DNA of 64,000 nucleotides from Mitsuaria chitosanitabida ATCC BAA-476 = NBRC 102408 (GTDB lineage: Bacteria; Pseudomonadota; Gammaproteobacteria; Burkholderiales; Burkholderiaceae_C). Below are positions 17,166 through 25,639 of this stretch, one piece after another (positions within the stretch are counted from its first letter, which is position 1; each line of letters begins with the position of its first letter). Position numbers and translations under genes: made by a program. The notes beneath the pieces are model-generated. The model had not been told where the DNA came from. It worked only from the letters and a program-made list of their open reading frames with translations, and searched no databases. The stretch covers positions 1 through 64,000 of the forward strand of contig NZ_BCYP01000010.1 in the NCBI RefSeq assembly GCF_001598255.1, read 5' to 3'.

Positions 17166-18572
17166 TTGCTGTTCCCCGTTCCCGTTGCCTGCCGTACCGC
17201 CGTGACCGTCCTGCCTGACTCCCGATCCGTGACCGCCCCCATTCAGGTGCTCCAGAATTCGCCCGCGCGGGCATCCCGGTGGCGCCGCCCCGTCCCGGTG
17301 CTCGCGATGGGCGCGGTCTGCGTCGCGGTCGACGCGTTCGTGGGCCAGGCGTTGGGCGGTGGCGCCGCGCGGGCGGCGACGGCCGGATCCGCGGCATCGG
17401 CGCCCGCGGCGCCCAAGCCCTTCTACGCGACCGCCTTCGAGCGCCGTCCCGGCGCCAACGAGCTCACCGAGATCGGCCGCAAGCTCTTCTTCGACAAGAC
17501 GCTGTCGGCCTCGGGGGTCATGTCTTGCGCGTCCTGCCATGACCCGGCCCATGCCTACGGACCACCGAACGCGCTGCCCGTGCAACTGGGCGGCCCGACG
17601 GGTGCCGTGCCAGGCCTGAGGGCGGTGCCCTCGCTGAAGTATCGGCAGACGACGCCGCAGTTCTCCGAGCACTTCTTCGACAACGACGGCGACGACAGCC
17701 TGGACCAGGGCCCCACCGGCGGCTTCGCGTGGGACGGCCGCGCCGCGTCGGCGCACGAGCAGGCCGAGGCGCCCTTGCTCTCGCCCTTCGAGATGGCCAA
17801 CGCGGACCGGGCGGGCGTCGTGGCGCGGATGCGGGGCTCGGCCAACGCGGCGCTGCTGCGGCAGGCCTTCGGCCCCCATGTGCTCGACGACCCGGGTCTG
17901 GCCTGGAACGCGCTGGTACTGGCGCTGGAGGTCTTCCAGCAGAGCCCCCGGGACTTCGCCCCCTTCAGCAGCCGCTACGACGCCTACCTGCGCGGCAAGG
18001 GCGTGCTGACGCCGGCCGAGGCGCGCGGGCTGGCGCTCTTCGAGGCCAAGGACAAGGGGAACTGCGCGTCCTGCCATCCCAGCGTGATCAAGCGCGGCGC
18101 GATGCCGGTCTTCACCGACATGGGCCACATCGCCATCGGCGTGCCGCGCAACGCCGCCATCCCGGCCAACCGCGACGCCGCCTTCCACGACCTGGGCACC
18201 TGCGGTCCGCTGCGCACCGACCTGAAGGACCACCCCGAGTACTGCGGGCTGTTCAAGACCCCGTCGTTGCGCAACGTGGCGACGCGGCGGGTGTTCTTCC
18301 ACAACGGGGTCATGCATTCGCTGGAGGAGGCGGTGCGCTTCTACGCGCAGCGCGACACGAACCCGGAGCGCTTCTATCCCCGCGATGGCCGGGGCCACGT
18401 GAAGGTCTTCGACGACCTGCCGGCGAAGTACCGCGACAACCTCAACGACGAGGCGCCGTTCGGCGGCAAGCGCGGCGGCAAGCCCGCGCTGAGCGAGCCC
18501 GAGATCCGCGACATCGTCGCCTTCCTGAAGACCCTGGACGACGCCGCGCCGGCGCCCGCGGCCGGGCGCTGA
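17166..18572 (+). CDS. di-haem cytochrome-c peroxidase (CCP/MauG family)
   Basis: Up to 468 aa. Two haem-binding motifs are present: CASCHDPAHAYG (N-terminal domain) and CASCHPSVIKRG (C-terminal domain), with family blocks LGRKLFFD-like IGRKLFFDKTLSASG, FFDNDGDDSL, GAMPVFTDMGHIAIGVPRN, FKTPSLRNVATRRVFFHNGVM. The enzyme would reduce hydrogen peroxide or oxidise a partner in the periplasm. The start is unclear: the frame opens at a TTG at 17166, with GTGs at 17202 and 17229 and an ATG at 17307, and none has a good ribosome site. An N-terminal hydrophobic segment (VPVLAMGAVCVAVDAFVG) is the likely signal or anchor. Divergent from the phosphoesterase. Confidence 0.85.
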   Translation: MLFPVPVACRTAVTVLPDSRSVTAPIQVLQNSPARASRWRRPVPVLAMGAVCVAVDAFVGQALGGGAARAATAGSAASAPAAPKPFYATAFERRPGANELTEIGRKLFFDKTLSASGVMSCASCHDPAHAYGPPNALPVQLGGPTGAVPGLRAVPSLKYRQTTPQFSEHFFDNDGDDSLDQGPTGGFAWDGRAASAHEQAEAPLLSPFEMANADRAGVVARMRGSANAALLRQAFGPHVLDDPGLAWNALVLALEVFQQSPRDFAPFSSRYDAYLRGKGVLTPAEARGLALFEAKDKGNCASCHPSVIKRGAMPVFTDMGHIAIGVPRNAAIPANRDAAFHDLGTCGPLRTDLKDHPEYCGLFKTPSLRNVATRRVFFHNGVMHSLEEAVRFYAQRDTNPERFYPRDGRGHVKVFDDLPAKYRDNLNDEAPFGGKRGGKPALSEPEIRDIVAFLKTLDDAAPAPAAGR

Positions 18573-18710
18573 GCGCCCCCGGTGGCGACCCCGTTTGCGG
18601 CGCCGGCACGACGCCGGGACGCAGGCTCCGGGTCTGTCAGGTTGACGCCAGCGATGGGGTGGTTAATCCTGCCTTCGCTCATCAAACCAACAAGCCCAAC
18701 AGGAGACTTC

Positions 18711-19796
18711 ATGGAGCGTCGTTCGTTCGTCAAGCAGGCGGGTCTGGCCGGGGTGCTGGCCGCCGGGGCGGCTCCGGCCGTGGTGCATGCGCAGGCCAAT
18801 CTGCGCTGGCGCATGGCATCGAGCTTCCCCAAGCAGCTCGACACCATCTACGGCGCCGGCGAGGTCTTCGCCAAGAAGGTGAGCGAGCTCAGCGGCGGCA
18901 AGTTCCAGATCAGCGTCCATGCGGGCGGCGAGCTGATGCCGGCCTTCGGCGTGGTGGACGGCGTGCAGAACGGCACCGTCGAGATCGCCCACACCGTCCC
19001 CTACTACTTCTTCGGCAAGGACGAGACCTTCGCCATCGGCAGCGCCATCCCATTCGGGCTGAACTCGCGCCAGATGACCGCGTGGACCTATCACGGCAAC
19101 GGCCTGAAGCTGATGCGCGAGTTCTACCGGAACTACAACATCATCAACTTCCCCGGCGGCAACACCGGCGCGCAGATGGCGGGCTGGTATCGCAAGGAGA
19201 TCAAGTCGGCGGCCGACTTCAAGGGCCTGAAGTTCCGCATCGGCGGCTTCGCCGGCCGCGTGATCGAGCGCATGGGCGGCGTGCCGCAGAACCTGCCGGG
19301 CGGGGAGCTCTATTCCGCGCTGGAGAAGGGCACCATCGACGCGGCCGAGTGGGTGGGCCCGTACGACGACCTGAAGCTGGGCTTCGACAAGGTCGCCCCG
19401 TACTACTACTACCCGGGCTGGTGGGAGGGCGGTCCGCAGGTGGACTTCTACCTGAACATCAAGGCCTACAACGCGCTGAGCCCGGAATACAAGGCCATCG
19501 TGGAAGCGGCCTCGGCCTACACCCACGTGGACATGCAGGCCAAGTACGACGTCGTGAACCCGCAGGCGCTCAAGCAGCTGGTGGGCGGCGGCAAGACCAA
19601 GCTGATGCGCTTCCCCAAGGACGCGATGGACCTGGCGTTCAAGGAGTCGATGCAGCTGTACGCCGAGCTGTCGGCCAAGAACCCCAACTGGAAGAAGGTC
19701 TACGAGGACTACGCCAACTTCCGCCGCGACCAGAACCTGTGGTTCCGCTTCGCCGAGGCGGGCTTCGACGACTACATGCAGTCGCAGCGCTTCTGA
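18711..19796 (+). CDS. TRAP transporter solute-binding protein (DctP family)
   Basis: 361 aa. The ATG at 18711 has AGGAG 6 bases upstream and gives a twin-arginine signal (MERRSFVKQAGLAGVLAAGA). Mature protein shows DctP features: LRWRMASSFPKQLDTIYGAG, FAKKVSELSGGKFQI, GWYRKEIKSAADFKGLKFRI (with the conserved Arg that binds a carboxylate), and GTIDAAEWVGPYDDLKLGF. Closest in style to TakP-type receptors for 2-oxo acids or other monocarboxylates. No DctQ/DctM membrane genes are adjacent, so it is an orphan receptor using permeases encoded elsewhere. Confidence 0.9.
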   Translation: MERRSFVKQAGLAGVLAAGAAPAVVHAQANLRWRMASSFPKQLDTIYGAGEVFAKKVSELSGGKFQISVHAGGELMPAFGVVDGVQNGTVEIAHTVPYYFFGKDETFAIGSAIPFGLNSRQMTAWTYHGNGLKLMREFYRNYNIINFPGGNTGAQMAGWYRKEIKSAADFKGLKFRIGGFAGRVIERMGGVPQNLPGGELYSALEKGTIDAAEWVGPYDDLKLGFDKVAPYYYYPGWWEGGPQVDFYLNIKAYNALSPEYKAIVEAASAYTHVDMQAKYDVVNPQALKQLVGGGKTKLMRFPKDAMDLAFKESMQLYAELSAKNPNWKKVYEDYANFRRDQNLWFRFAEAGFDDYMQSQRF

Positions 19797-19850
19797 GCCT
19801 CCCGCGGGACGGGCCGCGCGACGGGAGTCGCCGCGGCCACCCCGACGTGA

Positions 19851-19887
19851 ATCGAGCCGGCGCTCCCGCGAGGGAGCCCGGCTCGAT
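19851..19887. terminator. strong hairpin between convergent genes
   Basis: ATCGAGCCGG (19851-19860) pairs perfectly with CCGGCTCGAT (19878-19887), and the loop holds an inner CTCCC/GGGAG stem. It lies between the TRAP receptor (+) and the GAF gene (-). There is no clear T-tract, so it may act as a factor-assisted or bidirectional terminator. Confidence 0.55.
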
Positions 19888-19924
19888 GTCCATGGGCGGG
19901 CGCCAAGCGGCGCCCAGGGGCGGA

Positions 19925-20467
19925 TCAGTCGTTCAGGAAGGGCAGGGTGTCCTGGAAGTCCTGGGCCTCGACCTTGCGGGCGACCAGGCGGGCGCAGCCC
20001 TTCAGGCGGGAGAGATCCTCGGAGACCAGCGCGGGATTGGCCTGCAGGCTGAAGCAGCACACGGTGCCGAAGATGCGGCCGTCGGACAGCACCACCGGCG
20101 TGCTCAGGTGGGCGCCGATGGGCACCGGGGTGGCGGGGAGCTCGTACTGCCGGGCGACCTGGGACGCGTCGGTCATGAGTTCGGGGGCGCGACCCTCGAC
20201 GATGCGCTGGCAGTAGCTCTGTTCCAGCGGGGCGGCGTCGCCCACGGCCACCTCGATCGCGGAATGGCCGTCGACGAAGCGGAAGACCCGCTCACCGTCG
20301 AGGAACTCCGAGACGAAGACCACGTCCATGTGGAGCTGCTCGCGCAGGCCCTTGAGGACGTCGCTGATGCGGGCGTCGAGATCGGTGTCGAAGGTGTCCG
20401 AGGTGGCGGCCAGCAGTTCGGAGATGGCCACGTCGAGGGAATGAGCGGTGAACGGGCGGTCGTACAT
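19925..20467 (-). CDS. GAF-domain protein
   Basis: 180 aa, essentially one GAF domain (about 20-170): DARISDVLKGLREQLHMDVVF, VFRFVDGHSAIEVAVGDAAP, SYCQRIVEGRAPELMTDASQ, GAHLSTPVVLSDGRIFGTVCC. No output domain is attached, so it could be a stand-alone sensor, or act with a kinase or cyclase encoded elsewhere. The cysteines (SYCQR, TVCCF) are candidates for redox or ligand binding. It ends at the hairpin shared with the TRAP receptor gene. Confidence 0.82.
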   Translation of the reverse strand: MYDRPFTAHSLDVAISELLAATSDTFDTDLDARISDVLKGLREQLHMDVVFVSEFLDGERVFRFVDGHSAIEVAVGDAAPLEQSYCQRIVEGRAPELMTDASQVARQYELPATPVPIGAHLSTPVVLSDGRIFGTVCCFSLQANPALVSEDLSRLKGCARLVARKVEAQDFQDTLPFLND

Positions 20468-20764
20468 CTGATGCGAGACGGCGGATGGGTGAAGCTCAAG
20501 CTACCACCGGCGCAGGGCCGGATGGCGCTCCGACGAAGGGCTCAAGGTTACAGCCTGTAGGGGCCGGGCGGACCTTCGGAAACTGGGGGACGGGCTCTAT
20601 GCGAATGCCGATCGCGAGCCTAGACTTCCGGGCGTTTCCTGCCATTCGCCCCTTGTCGCCGGAGAAGCTCCACGGGTGTCGCGTCGCGCGATGCGAACCC
20701 CAGTGACGGCCACGCGCACAAGGAGGCCCGAACCACACGCCGACACGGCGACAGGAGGGTGGTC

Positions 20765-20992
20765 ATGTGGGAACGATGGTTGACGAGCGCCCCCAACATC
20801 GCGGGCACGCTGTCCATTTCCGCGGGGCTGGCGCTGATTCCGGCGTCGGGCCTGCTCGACGATTCGAAGTTCAGGGAGAAATGCGAGCGCGCCGCGCAGG
20901 CGACGGCGGAGCGCATGGCCCGAGCGACGCCGCAGGCCACCGCGCCCACGCCCGCGCGGGCGGCCAGCGCGACGCGCCTCCCGGTCCGCTGA
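20765..20992 (+). CDS. small hypothetical protein
   Basis: 75 aa. An exact AGGAGG lies 7 bases before the ATG at 20765, which is the main reason to call it. The sequence has a weakly hydrophobic N-terminal third (SAPNIAGTLSISAGLALIPASGLL), then a charged helix (DDSKFREKCERAAQATAERM) and an Ala/Thr/Pro-rich tail. No family recognised. It might be a small membrane-associated protein. It could be chance coding in G+C-rich DNA. Confidence 0.45.
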   Translation: MWERWLTSAPNIAGTLSISAGLALIPASGLLDDSKFREKCERAAQATAERMARATPQATAPTPARAASATRLPVR

Positions 20993-21146
20993 GCGAGACG
21001 CCGGCACGCGCCCGGCACGCGCCCGACATCCGGGCTTCACCTCCCGTTCACCGACCTTCAGCGGATCCTCAGGTGCCGGACAGGCTTCCGACGGCCTGCG
21101 CTGGCATCCTGGGCGGCATCGGGGCGCGCCGCCACGGGCGCGCGGG

Positions 21147-21857
21147 ATGTCGACCATGGACCTGCCGACGATGGATCTGGACGAGCCTCAGGCGCAGCGG
21201 CCCGCGCAGACGGAGTTCATCGCGCTGGCCCTGGGGCTGCTGCTCGTGCTGGCCTGGTCCGCGAGCGGTCTGGATCTCGTCGTGGCGCGGCATTTCGGGT
21301 CGGCGCGCGGTTTCGACTGGCGCGATGCCTGGCTCACCCGGCGCCTGATCCACGACGGCTCGACCGGGGTCGCCTGCGCCGCGATGGCGCTGCTGGCCGG
21401 CTCCCTCCTGTTTTCCGTCCCCCTCCTGCGAGACGTGCCGCGCGCATGGCGCTGGCGCTGGATCGCGACCACGCTGGCCAGCATCCTGCTCGTCGTGGTG
21501 CTGCGCCAGCAGAGCGGCGTGAGCTGCCCCTGGTCCCTCAAGGAGTTCGGGGGCGTCGCCGCCGCCTGGACCTCCTGGACCTGGCTGGGCGGCAGCGACG
21601 GCGGCCCCGGTCAGTGCTTCCCGTCGGCGCATGCGGCGATCGGCTTCGCCTTCCTCTGCGGCTGGCACGCGCTGCGACCCCATGCGCCGCGCGCGGCCAC
21701 GGTGTGGCTGATCGCGAGCCTGGTCTTCGGCCTGGCGCTCAGCGCGACGCAGGTCGTGCGCGGGGCCCACTTCGTGAGCCACTGCCTGTGGTCGGCCTGG
21801 CTCTGCTGGGCGACCGCGGTCGTCGCCTTCCGCGTGATGCCGCTTCGCGGGCGGTGA
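21147..21857 (+). CDS. PAP2-family phosphatase
   Basis: 236 aa, about six membrane helices. Phosphatase motif 2 is CFPSAHAAIGFAF (PSxH) and motif 3 is VVRGAHFVSHCLWSAWLCW with the catalytic His; a KEFGG segment stands where motif 1 would be. This is the membrane PAP2 group that removes phosphate from lipid phosphates such as undecaprenyl pyrophosphate or lipid A; the substrate cannot be assigned. The ATG at 21147 or the one at 21156 may be used. Not linked to the neighbouring operons. Confidence 0.82.
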   Translation: MSTMDLPTMDLDEPQAQRPAQTEFIALALGLLLVLAWSASGLDLVVARHFGSARGFDWRDAWLTRRLIHDGSTGVACAAMALLAGSLLFSVPLLRDVPRAWRWRWIATTLASILLVVVLRQQSGVSCPWSLKEFGGVAAAWTSWTWLGGSDGGPGQCFPSAHAAIGFAFLCGWHALRPHAPRAATVWLIASLVFGLALSATQVVRGAHFVSHCLWSAWLCWATAVVAFRVMPLRGR

Positions 21858-21919
21858 GACGCCGTCGCGCCACGCGACGCGATACGGCCCGCGCCGCGTG
21901 ACCGGTCGCGCACGAGCGC

Positions 21920-22813
21920 TCAGAACATCGTCGAGCGATGCGCGCCGAGCGCCGCCATCACGCCGTCGGCCACCGCCAGCGTCACGTTCCCGGCCGCGCG
22001 CGCGGCGTCGCCGCAGGCGAACACGTTCTTGAGGCTGGTCTCCTGCGTCGGTCCGACCTGGATGAAGGGCCCCATCGGCCCGTCCTCCATCGCGCAGCCG
22101 AGTTGCGCCGCGATCGGGCTGCTCGGCGAGGTGCGCGGCTGCGTGAACAGCCCGTTCATCGACAGCCTGCGGCCGTCCTGCAGCACGACCTCGGCGAGAC
22201 CCTCGATGCGGACGATGGGCGTGGGCTCCACGACCGTCCCGCGGCGGGCGAGGGCGTCGAACTCCTCGTCGCTCGGCGTGAAGGCGCCGTTGAGGAACAA
22301 GGTCGGCGAGCCCCAGTCGGGCAGCATGAGCCCGTGGTGCTGCGCCATCGCGGAGCTGGCGATGATGCCGATGCGGCCGGCGTCCATCTCGTAGCCATGG
22401 CAGTAGGGGCAGTGGAAGACGCTGCGTCCCCAGCGCTCGGCAAGACCTGGCACCGGCGGCAGCTCGTCGCGCACGCCGGTGGCCAGGATCAGACGGCCGG
22501 CGTCGACGGTCAGCGCGCCGACGCGGAACTCGAAGCGGCCGTCGTCCCGCGTGCGGGCCTGGTCGGCGAGGCCCTCCAGCCAATGGACCGTGGGATAGCG
22601 GAGCAACTGCCGGCGCGCCTCGGCGGCGATGGCGGCGGGGGCGCGGCCGTCCTGGGTGAGGAAGCCGTGCGATTCGCCGTCCGCCTCGTCCACGAAGCGG
22701 TTGCGGCGCTGGCCGGCGTCGACGACCAGGACCTGGCGGCGGGCGCGCGCCAGTTGCAGCGCGGCGGACAGGCCGGCATAGCTGCCGCCGATGATGGCGA
22801 AATCAGTCTTCAT
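21920..22813 (-). CDS. thioredoxin-reductase-like FAD oxidoreductase, possibly a GliT/HlmI-type thiol oxidase
   Basis: 297 aa. The N-terminal FAD site is IIGGSYAGLSAALQLARARRQ and the C-terminal FAD site is VFACGDAARAAGNVTLAVADG. The redox centre is CPYCHGYE. The second nucleotide site, where a reductase has GxGxxA/G for NADPH, reads GIIASSAMAQHHGLMLPDWG and lacks the glycine pattern. Together C-x-x-C-H-G-x-E and the lost NADPH motif match what I recall of FAD-dependent dithiol oxidases (GliT, HlmI, DepH) better than true thioredoxin reductase. Last gene of the CPBP-Rrf2-oxidoreductase run; its ATG overlaps the Rrf2 gene by 11 bases. Confidence 0.82.
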   Translation of the reverse strand: MKTDFAIIGGSYAGLSAALQLARARRQVLVVDAGQRRNRFVDEADGESHGFLTQDGRAPAAIAAEARRQLLRYPTVHWLEGLADQARTRDDGRFEFRVGALTVDAGRLILATGVRDELPPVPGLAERWGRSVFHCPYCHGYEMDAGRIGIIASSAMAQHHGLMLPDWGSPTLFLNGAFTPSDEEFDALARRGTVVEPTPIVRIEGLAEVVLQDGRRLSMNGLFTQPRTSPSSPIAAQLGCAMEDGPMGPFIQVGPTQETSLKNVFACGDAARAAGNVTLAVADGVMAALGAHRSTMF

Positions 22814-23285
22814 GGCGGTGCTCCTCGAGTCGGTGATGCCCGTCGCCGCCGGCCTGGTGGTGCCGGGCCAGGCGGTGATGGAAGTCGCGGGACAGGGCGG
22901 CCAGTGTCACCGTGCCCAGGCGCTTGAGCAGGGCGGCCTCGGCCTCCTGCACCGCGGCGCCGAGCGACTCGTTCACCGCCTGCGCGACCAGGCACTCGGG
23001 CCGGTCCTCGCGGAAGCCGAGCGACACGAGCGCCGGCGCGCCGAGGGCCTCATGGACGTCGCGCAGGGTGATGCGGTCGAGCGGGCAACTGATCACCCAG
23101 CCGCCGCCATGGCCCTTGGCCGACGCCACGAAGCCGGCCTCGCGCAGGCCGGTCATCAGGCGGCGCAGGACGACCGGGTTGGTCGACATCGCGGCGGCGA
23201 GGGACTCCGAGGTCGAGGGGCCGTCCCCCTCCGCCATGTGGAGGAGGACGTGCAGGACATCCGACAGCTGGCTGCTTGGTTTCAT
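22803..23285 (-). CDS. Rrf2-family transcriptional regulator
   Basis: 160 aa. Winged helix at about 5-80 (SDVLHVLLHMAEGDGPSTSE, NPVVLRRLMTGLREAGFVAS, GHGGGWVISCPLDRITLRDV). It lacks the three-cysteine Fe-S cluster signature of IscR/NsrR and has only two cysteines (ISCPLD and PECLVA), so thiol-based or ligand sensing of the YwnA type is more likely. The C-terminus is His-rich (FHHRLARHHQAGGDGHHRLE), which could bind metal. It overlaps the oxidoreductase gene downstream and its ATG overlaps the CPBP stop (ATGA). A dyad covering its start codon suggests autoregulation. Confidence 0.88.
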   Translation of the reverse strand: MKPSSQLSDVLHVLLHMAEGDGPSTSESLAAAMSTNPVVLRRLMTGLREAGFVASAKGHGGGWVISCPLDRITLRDVHEALGAPALVSLGFREDRPECLVAQAVNESLGAAVQEAEAALLKRLGTVTLAALSRDFHHRLARHHQAGGDGHHRLEEHRHED

Positions 23286-24190
23286 GCAACATTATGAGTT
23301 GCATGAGAAAGACCTTGTGACGGAACGGGAGAAGCCGGGCGGGCGGCGAGGGCGCGCCGACCGGTGGCGACGAGCAGGACGATCAGCGCGGCCTGCAGCA
23401 CCAGCGCGAAGATCGAGGCCTCGAGCCCGAACTCCCCGCCGCTGAGCCAGGTGGGCTGCTGGCCGAAGTGGACCTGGAACCAGGCCTGGTGCGAGGAGAT
23501 GCCGCTCACGCCGAAGCCCAGCGATTGCTGCAGCAGGTTCCAGCCGAAGTGCAGGCCGATGGGCAGCGCGAGCGAGCCGGTGCGCAGGTAGAGGACGGTC
23601 TGGAGGACGCCGTTGGCGAAGAGGTTGGCCATTGCCGTGGCCAGCAGCGCGGGACCGACCTCGAGGTTGCCCGGCAGGTGGGCGATGCAGAAGAGCAGCC
23701 CGAAGAGCACGGTCGCCGGCCAGACGCCCATGCCGCGCAGGGCGCGCTGGAAGGCGAAGCCGCGGAACAGCAGTTCCTCGAAGAGCGCGCCGCCGAGGAA
23801 GGTGGCGACGAGCTTGAGCTCGACGGCCCAGGTGGGGCCGGCCATGGGGCTGAGCCGCACGTCGGCCCACAGCATCACGGCCGCGGCGCTGACGCCGATC
23901 ATGGCGGCGCCGGCCAGGACGCCCAGGACGGATTCACGCAGGAAGCGGCCGTCCAGCCGCAGGCCGAGATCGGCGACGCGGGACCCCTCCAGCCGGGTGG
24001 CCCCGTAGGTGATGGCCAGGCCCATGACGGTGATCAGGATGGCGCTGGGCGCGAAGGGTTTGACGGAGGCGGGGAGGCTGTGACCGACGACGCCGACGAT
24101 CACGAAGCAGGCCATGGCCGCCAGGATGAAGAAGAGGCTTTTCCAGCCGTCACGGACCTGGGCCCGTTCGTTGCGCAGGGAGAGTGTCAA
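23282..24190 (-). CDS. CPBP-family intramembrane glutamic protease
   Basis: 302 aa from a TTG at 24190; GGAGGAG stands 6 bases upstream and no ATG/GTG is available before the first helix, so TTG is convincing. Eight or so membrane helices. The CPBP/Abi signature is present: GGALFEELLFRGFAFQRALR (EExxxR), FCIAHLPGNLEVG (His) and IGLHFGWNLLQQSLGFG (HxxxN). Bacterial members include maturation and immunity proteases; none is assigned to this subgroup. First gene of the operon, with a 4-base overlap into the Rrf2 gene. The stretch 24191-24330 upstream holds nothing I can name. Confidence 0.85.
   Translation of the reverse strand: MTLSLRNERAQVRDGWKSLFFILAAMACFVIVGVVGHSLPASVKPFAPSAILITVMGLAITYGATRLEGSRVADLGLRLDGRFLRESVLGVLAGAAMIGVSAAAVMLWADVRLSPMAGPTWAVELKLVATFLGGALFEELLFRGFAFQRALRGMGVWPATVLFGLLFCIAHLPGNLEVGPALLATAMANLFANGVLQTVLYLRTGSLALPIGLHFGWNLLQQSLGFGVSGISSHQAWFQVHFGQQPTWLSGGEFGLEASIFALVLQAALIVLLVATGRRALAARPASPVPSQGLSHATHNVA
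23284..23304 (-). promoter_or_regulatory. Rrf2 operator over a predicted leaderless promoter
   Basis: ATGCAAC-N7-GTTGCAT, a perfect 7-base inverted repeat. On the coding (minus) strand the centre reads CATAAT (23296-23291), a 5/6 match to a -10 box, and the Rrf2 ATG begins 5 bases later. Transcription would start at or next to the A of the ATG, giving a leaderless mRNA that Rrf2 bound here would block. The element lies in the last codons of the CPBP gene. Confidence 0.6.
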
Positions 24191-24330
24191 GGTCGCTCCT
24201 CCGGAGGGGTGTGGTGGATCAAGGCGGGCGCATGATCTCCACTCGCCGTCCGGCGGGCGACCGCGCGCCGCCGCAACGACGTCGCGCATTGACGAACTGC
24301 AGGGGCGGGCGACGAACGGGAAGGGCGTCG

Positions 24331-24807
24331 CTATCTCAGGCGCTGGTCGTAGCGCCAGGCGCGGACCTTCGCGGCACTGATCTGTCTTGCGTCGGCGTGC
24401 ACGGGATTCAACAGGACGTTGAACTCCTCGGGGACCAGCACCGAGGGCACGACCAGCAGCGCGCTCTCTCCTTGGGCGAGCCAGCCATCGCCGAGATCGA
24501 GCGAGATTCGTCCGACAGGGATGGCGTCCCAGCCGGGGTTGATGGTCTCCGTGAGCAGGGCCTGCTTGCGGGCCCAGATCTCGTCGGGGATGTCGACGCG
24601 AACGAGGTATCGATTCAGCGGCAGCGCGCCGCCGCCGAGATGGACCATGGTTTCGAGGCAGGCCAGCGCGGCGGTCGTGGACAGGTAGACGACGGCGCGT
24701 CCGGGGCGGTTCCAGCGGCCGCCGGTGATCTCGGCGCCGCGTCCCTTGAGGTCCTCGGCGACGTCGTCCGGCGTGTCCGTTCCAATGCGCCAGAGATGCA
24801 CCGTCAC
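24331..24807 (-). CDS. RES-domain toxin
   Basis: 158 aa starting at a GTG that overlaps the antitoxin stop (GTGA). RES family: VHLWRIG (Arg), GAEITGGRWNRPGRAVVYLS (Arg, Tyr), STTAALACLETMVHLGGGAL (catalytic Glu), and a late Ser near the C-terminus. Characterised RES toxins degrade NAD+ by phosphorolysis or hydrolysis and stop growth when the antitoxin is lost. All expected core residues look intact, so it should be active. The upstream extension of the frame (to 24939) lies inside the antitoxin gene and is rejected. Confidence 0.9.
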   Translation of the reverse strand: MTVHLWRIGTDTPDDVAEDLKGRGAEITGGRWNRPGRAVVYLSTTAALACLETMVHLGGGALPLNRYLVRVDIPDEIWARKQALLTETINPGWDAIPVGRISLDLGDGWLAQGESALLVVPSVLVPEEFNVLLNPVHADARQISAAKVRAWRYDQRLR

Positions 24808-25355
24808 GCGTAGGCCCCGCTCTGCATCTGGGCGACCAGTCCGGACACCAGGAGCTGACCTTCCGCGGTGTCCATGTACTCGGCGGGGCGCCGCCCGGCC
24901 AATGCGGGGACCGGGCCATCCAACCACGACCAGGTCCACGCGGCCGCGTCGAAGCCACTGGGGTCGCCCGACTCGTCGACCATGGTCTGGACCTGACCGA
25001 TCAATCGGATCAGGCCCATGATCCGGGAACTCTCGTCGGGGGAGAGCATGCGGCCCTCACGCGCCTTGCGCTCGATCGTGGCGCGTGCCAGTCCGAGGGC
25101 GCCGAGCAGCCGTTCCTTGGAGAGCCCCATCCGGCCGGCAAGCGTCTCGACGATGCCGGGGGGCAAGCCTTGCTTCACCAGGGACACACGCTCCAGGGGA
25201 TCGGACTTGTGGAAGGCGACGAAGTCCTCGCCGCGCCACTGACCCGACTCCGCGAACCTGGCCAATGCGGCGCCGGCAGCCGAAGGGGGCTGGGCCGTCG
25301 GGCGCGCTCGAGCGAGGCCGCGCGACGACGGGGGCGGCGGAGAGGTCTTGGACAT
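24804..25355 (-). CDS. Xre/ParS-type antitoxin (DUF2384)
   Basis: 183 aa from the ATG at 25355, with AAGGAG 7 bases upstream. A Pro/Ser-rich N-terminus (about 1-35) precedes a helix-turn-helix-like region (LVKQGLPPGIVETLAGRMGL, SKERLLGALGLARATIERKA) and the C-terminal toxin-binding domain (AAAWTWSWLDGPVPALAGRR, PAEYMDTAEGQLLVSGLVAQ). This is the standard partner of RES toxins: it binds the toxin and represses the pair from repeated sites upstream. Those sites are visible at 25368-25395. Confidence 0.9.
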   Translation of the reverse strand: MSKTSPPPPSSRGLARARPTAQPPSAAGAALARFAESGQWRGEDFVAFHKSDPLERVSLVKQGLPPGIVETLAGRMGLSKERLLGALGLARATIERKAREGRMLSPDESSRIMGLIRLIGQVQTMVDESGDPSGFDAAAWTWSWLDGPVPALAGRRPAEYMDTAEGQLLVSGLVAQMQSGAYA

Positions 25356-25367
25356 GAAGCGCTCCTT

Positions 25368-25395
25368 TGAGCGCTGAGTATCGCTCGATTGAGCG
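25368..25395 (-). promoter_or_regulatory. operator/promoter of the RES-Xre pair
   Basis: TTGAGCG occurs at 25368-25374 and 25389-25395, with an inverted CGCTC at 25382-25386 (dyad CGCTC-gatt-GAGCG). On the minus strand GATACT between them is a 4/6 -10 box and TTGCCA 15 bases upstream a 5/6 -35 box. Antitoxin bound to these repeats would cover the promoter. Confidence 0.5.
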
Positions 25396-25639
25396 TATGG
25401 CAAAGCGGCATGCATCGAGATCCTCGCTGGGCGGTTCGGCCGTTGGAGGAGGCGAGTCTCGGCGACGCTGGGCGAGCGCGCGATCCGCTGAACCAGTCGT
25501 TGTGAGGTCCCGGACAGCATGGATGCGGGGATCCCGCCCCTGGAGTAGGGGAGAGCAGGCCGGCGGCGTGCCTGCTCGCGGCCCGGTCGGGGACTGACGA
25601 TCATTCGGGCAGCGGCGATCAGTCGGACGAGGGTTGGCG

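Noticed and set aside
21920-22813. Plain thioredoxin reductase (TrxB)
   Set aside because: The NADPH glycine motif is missing and no thioredoxin gene is linked.
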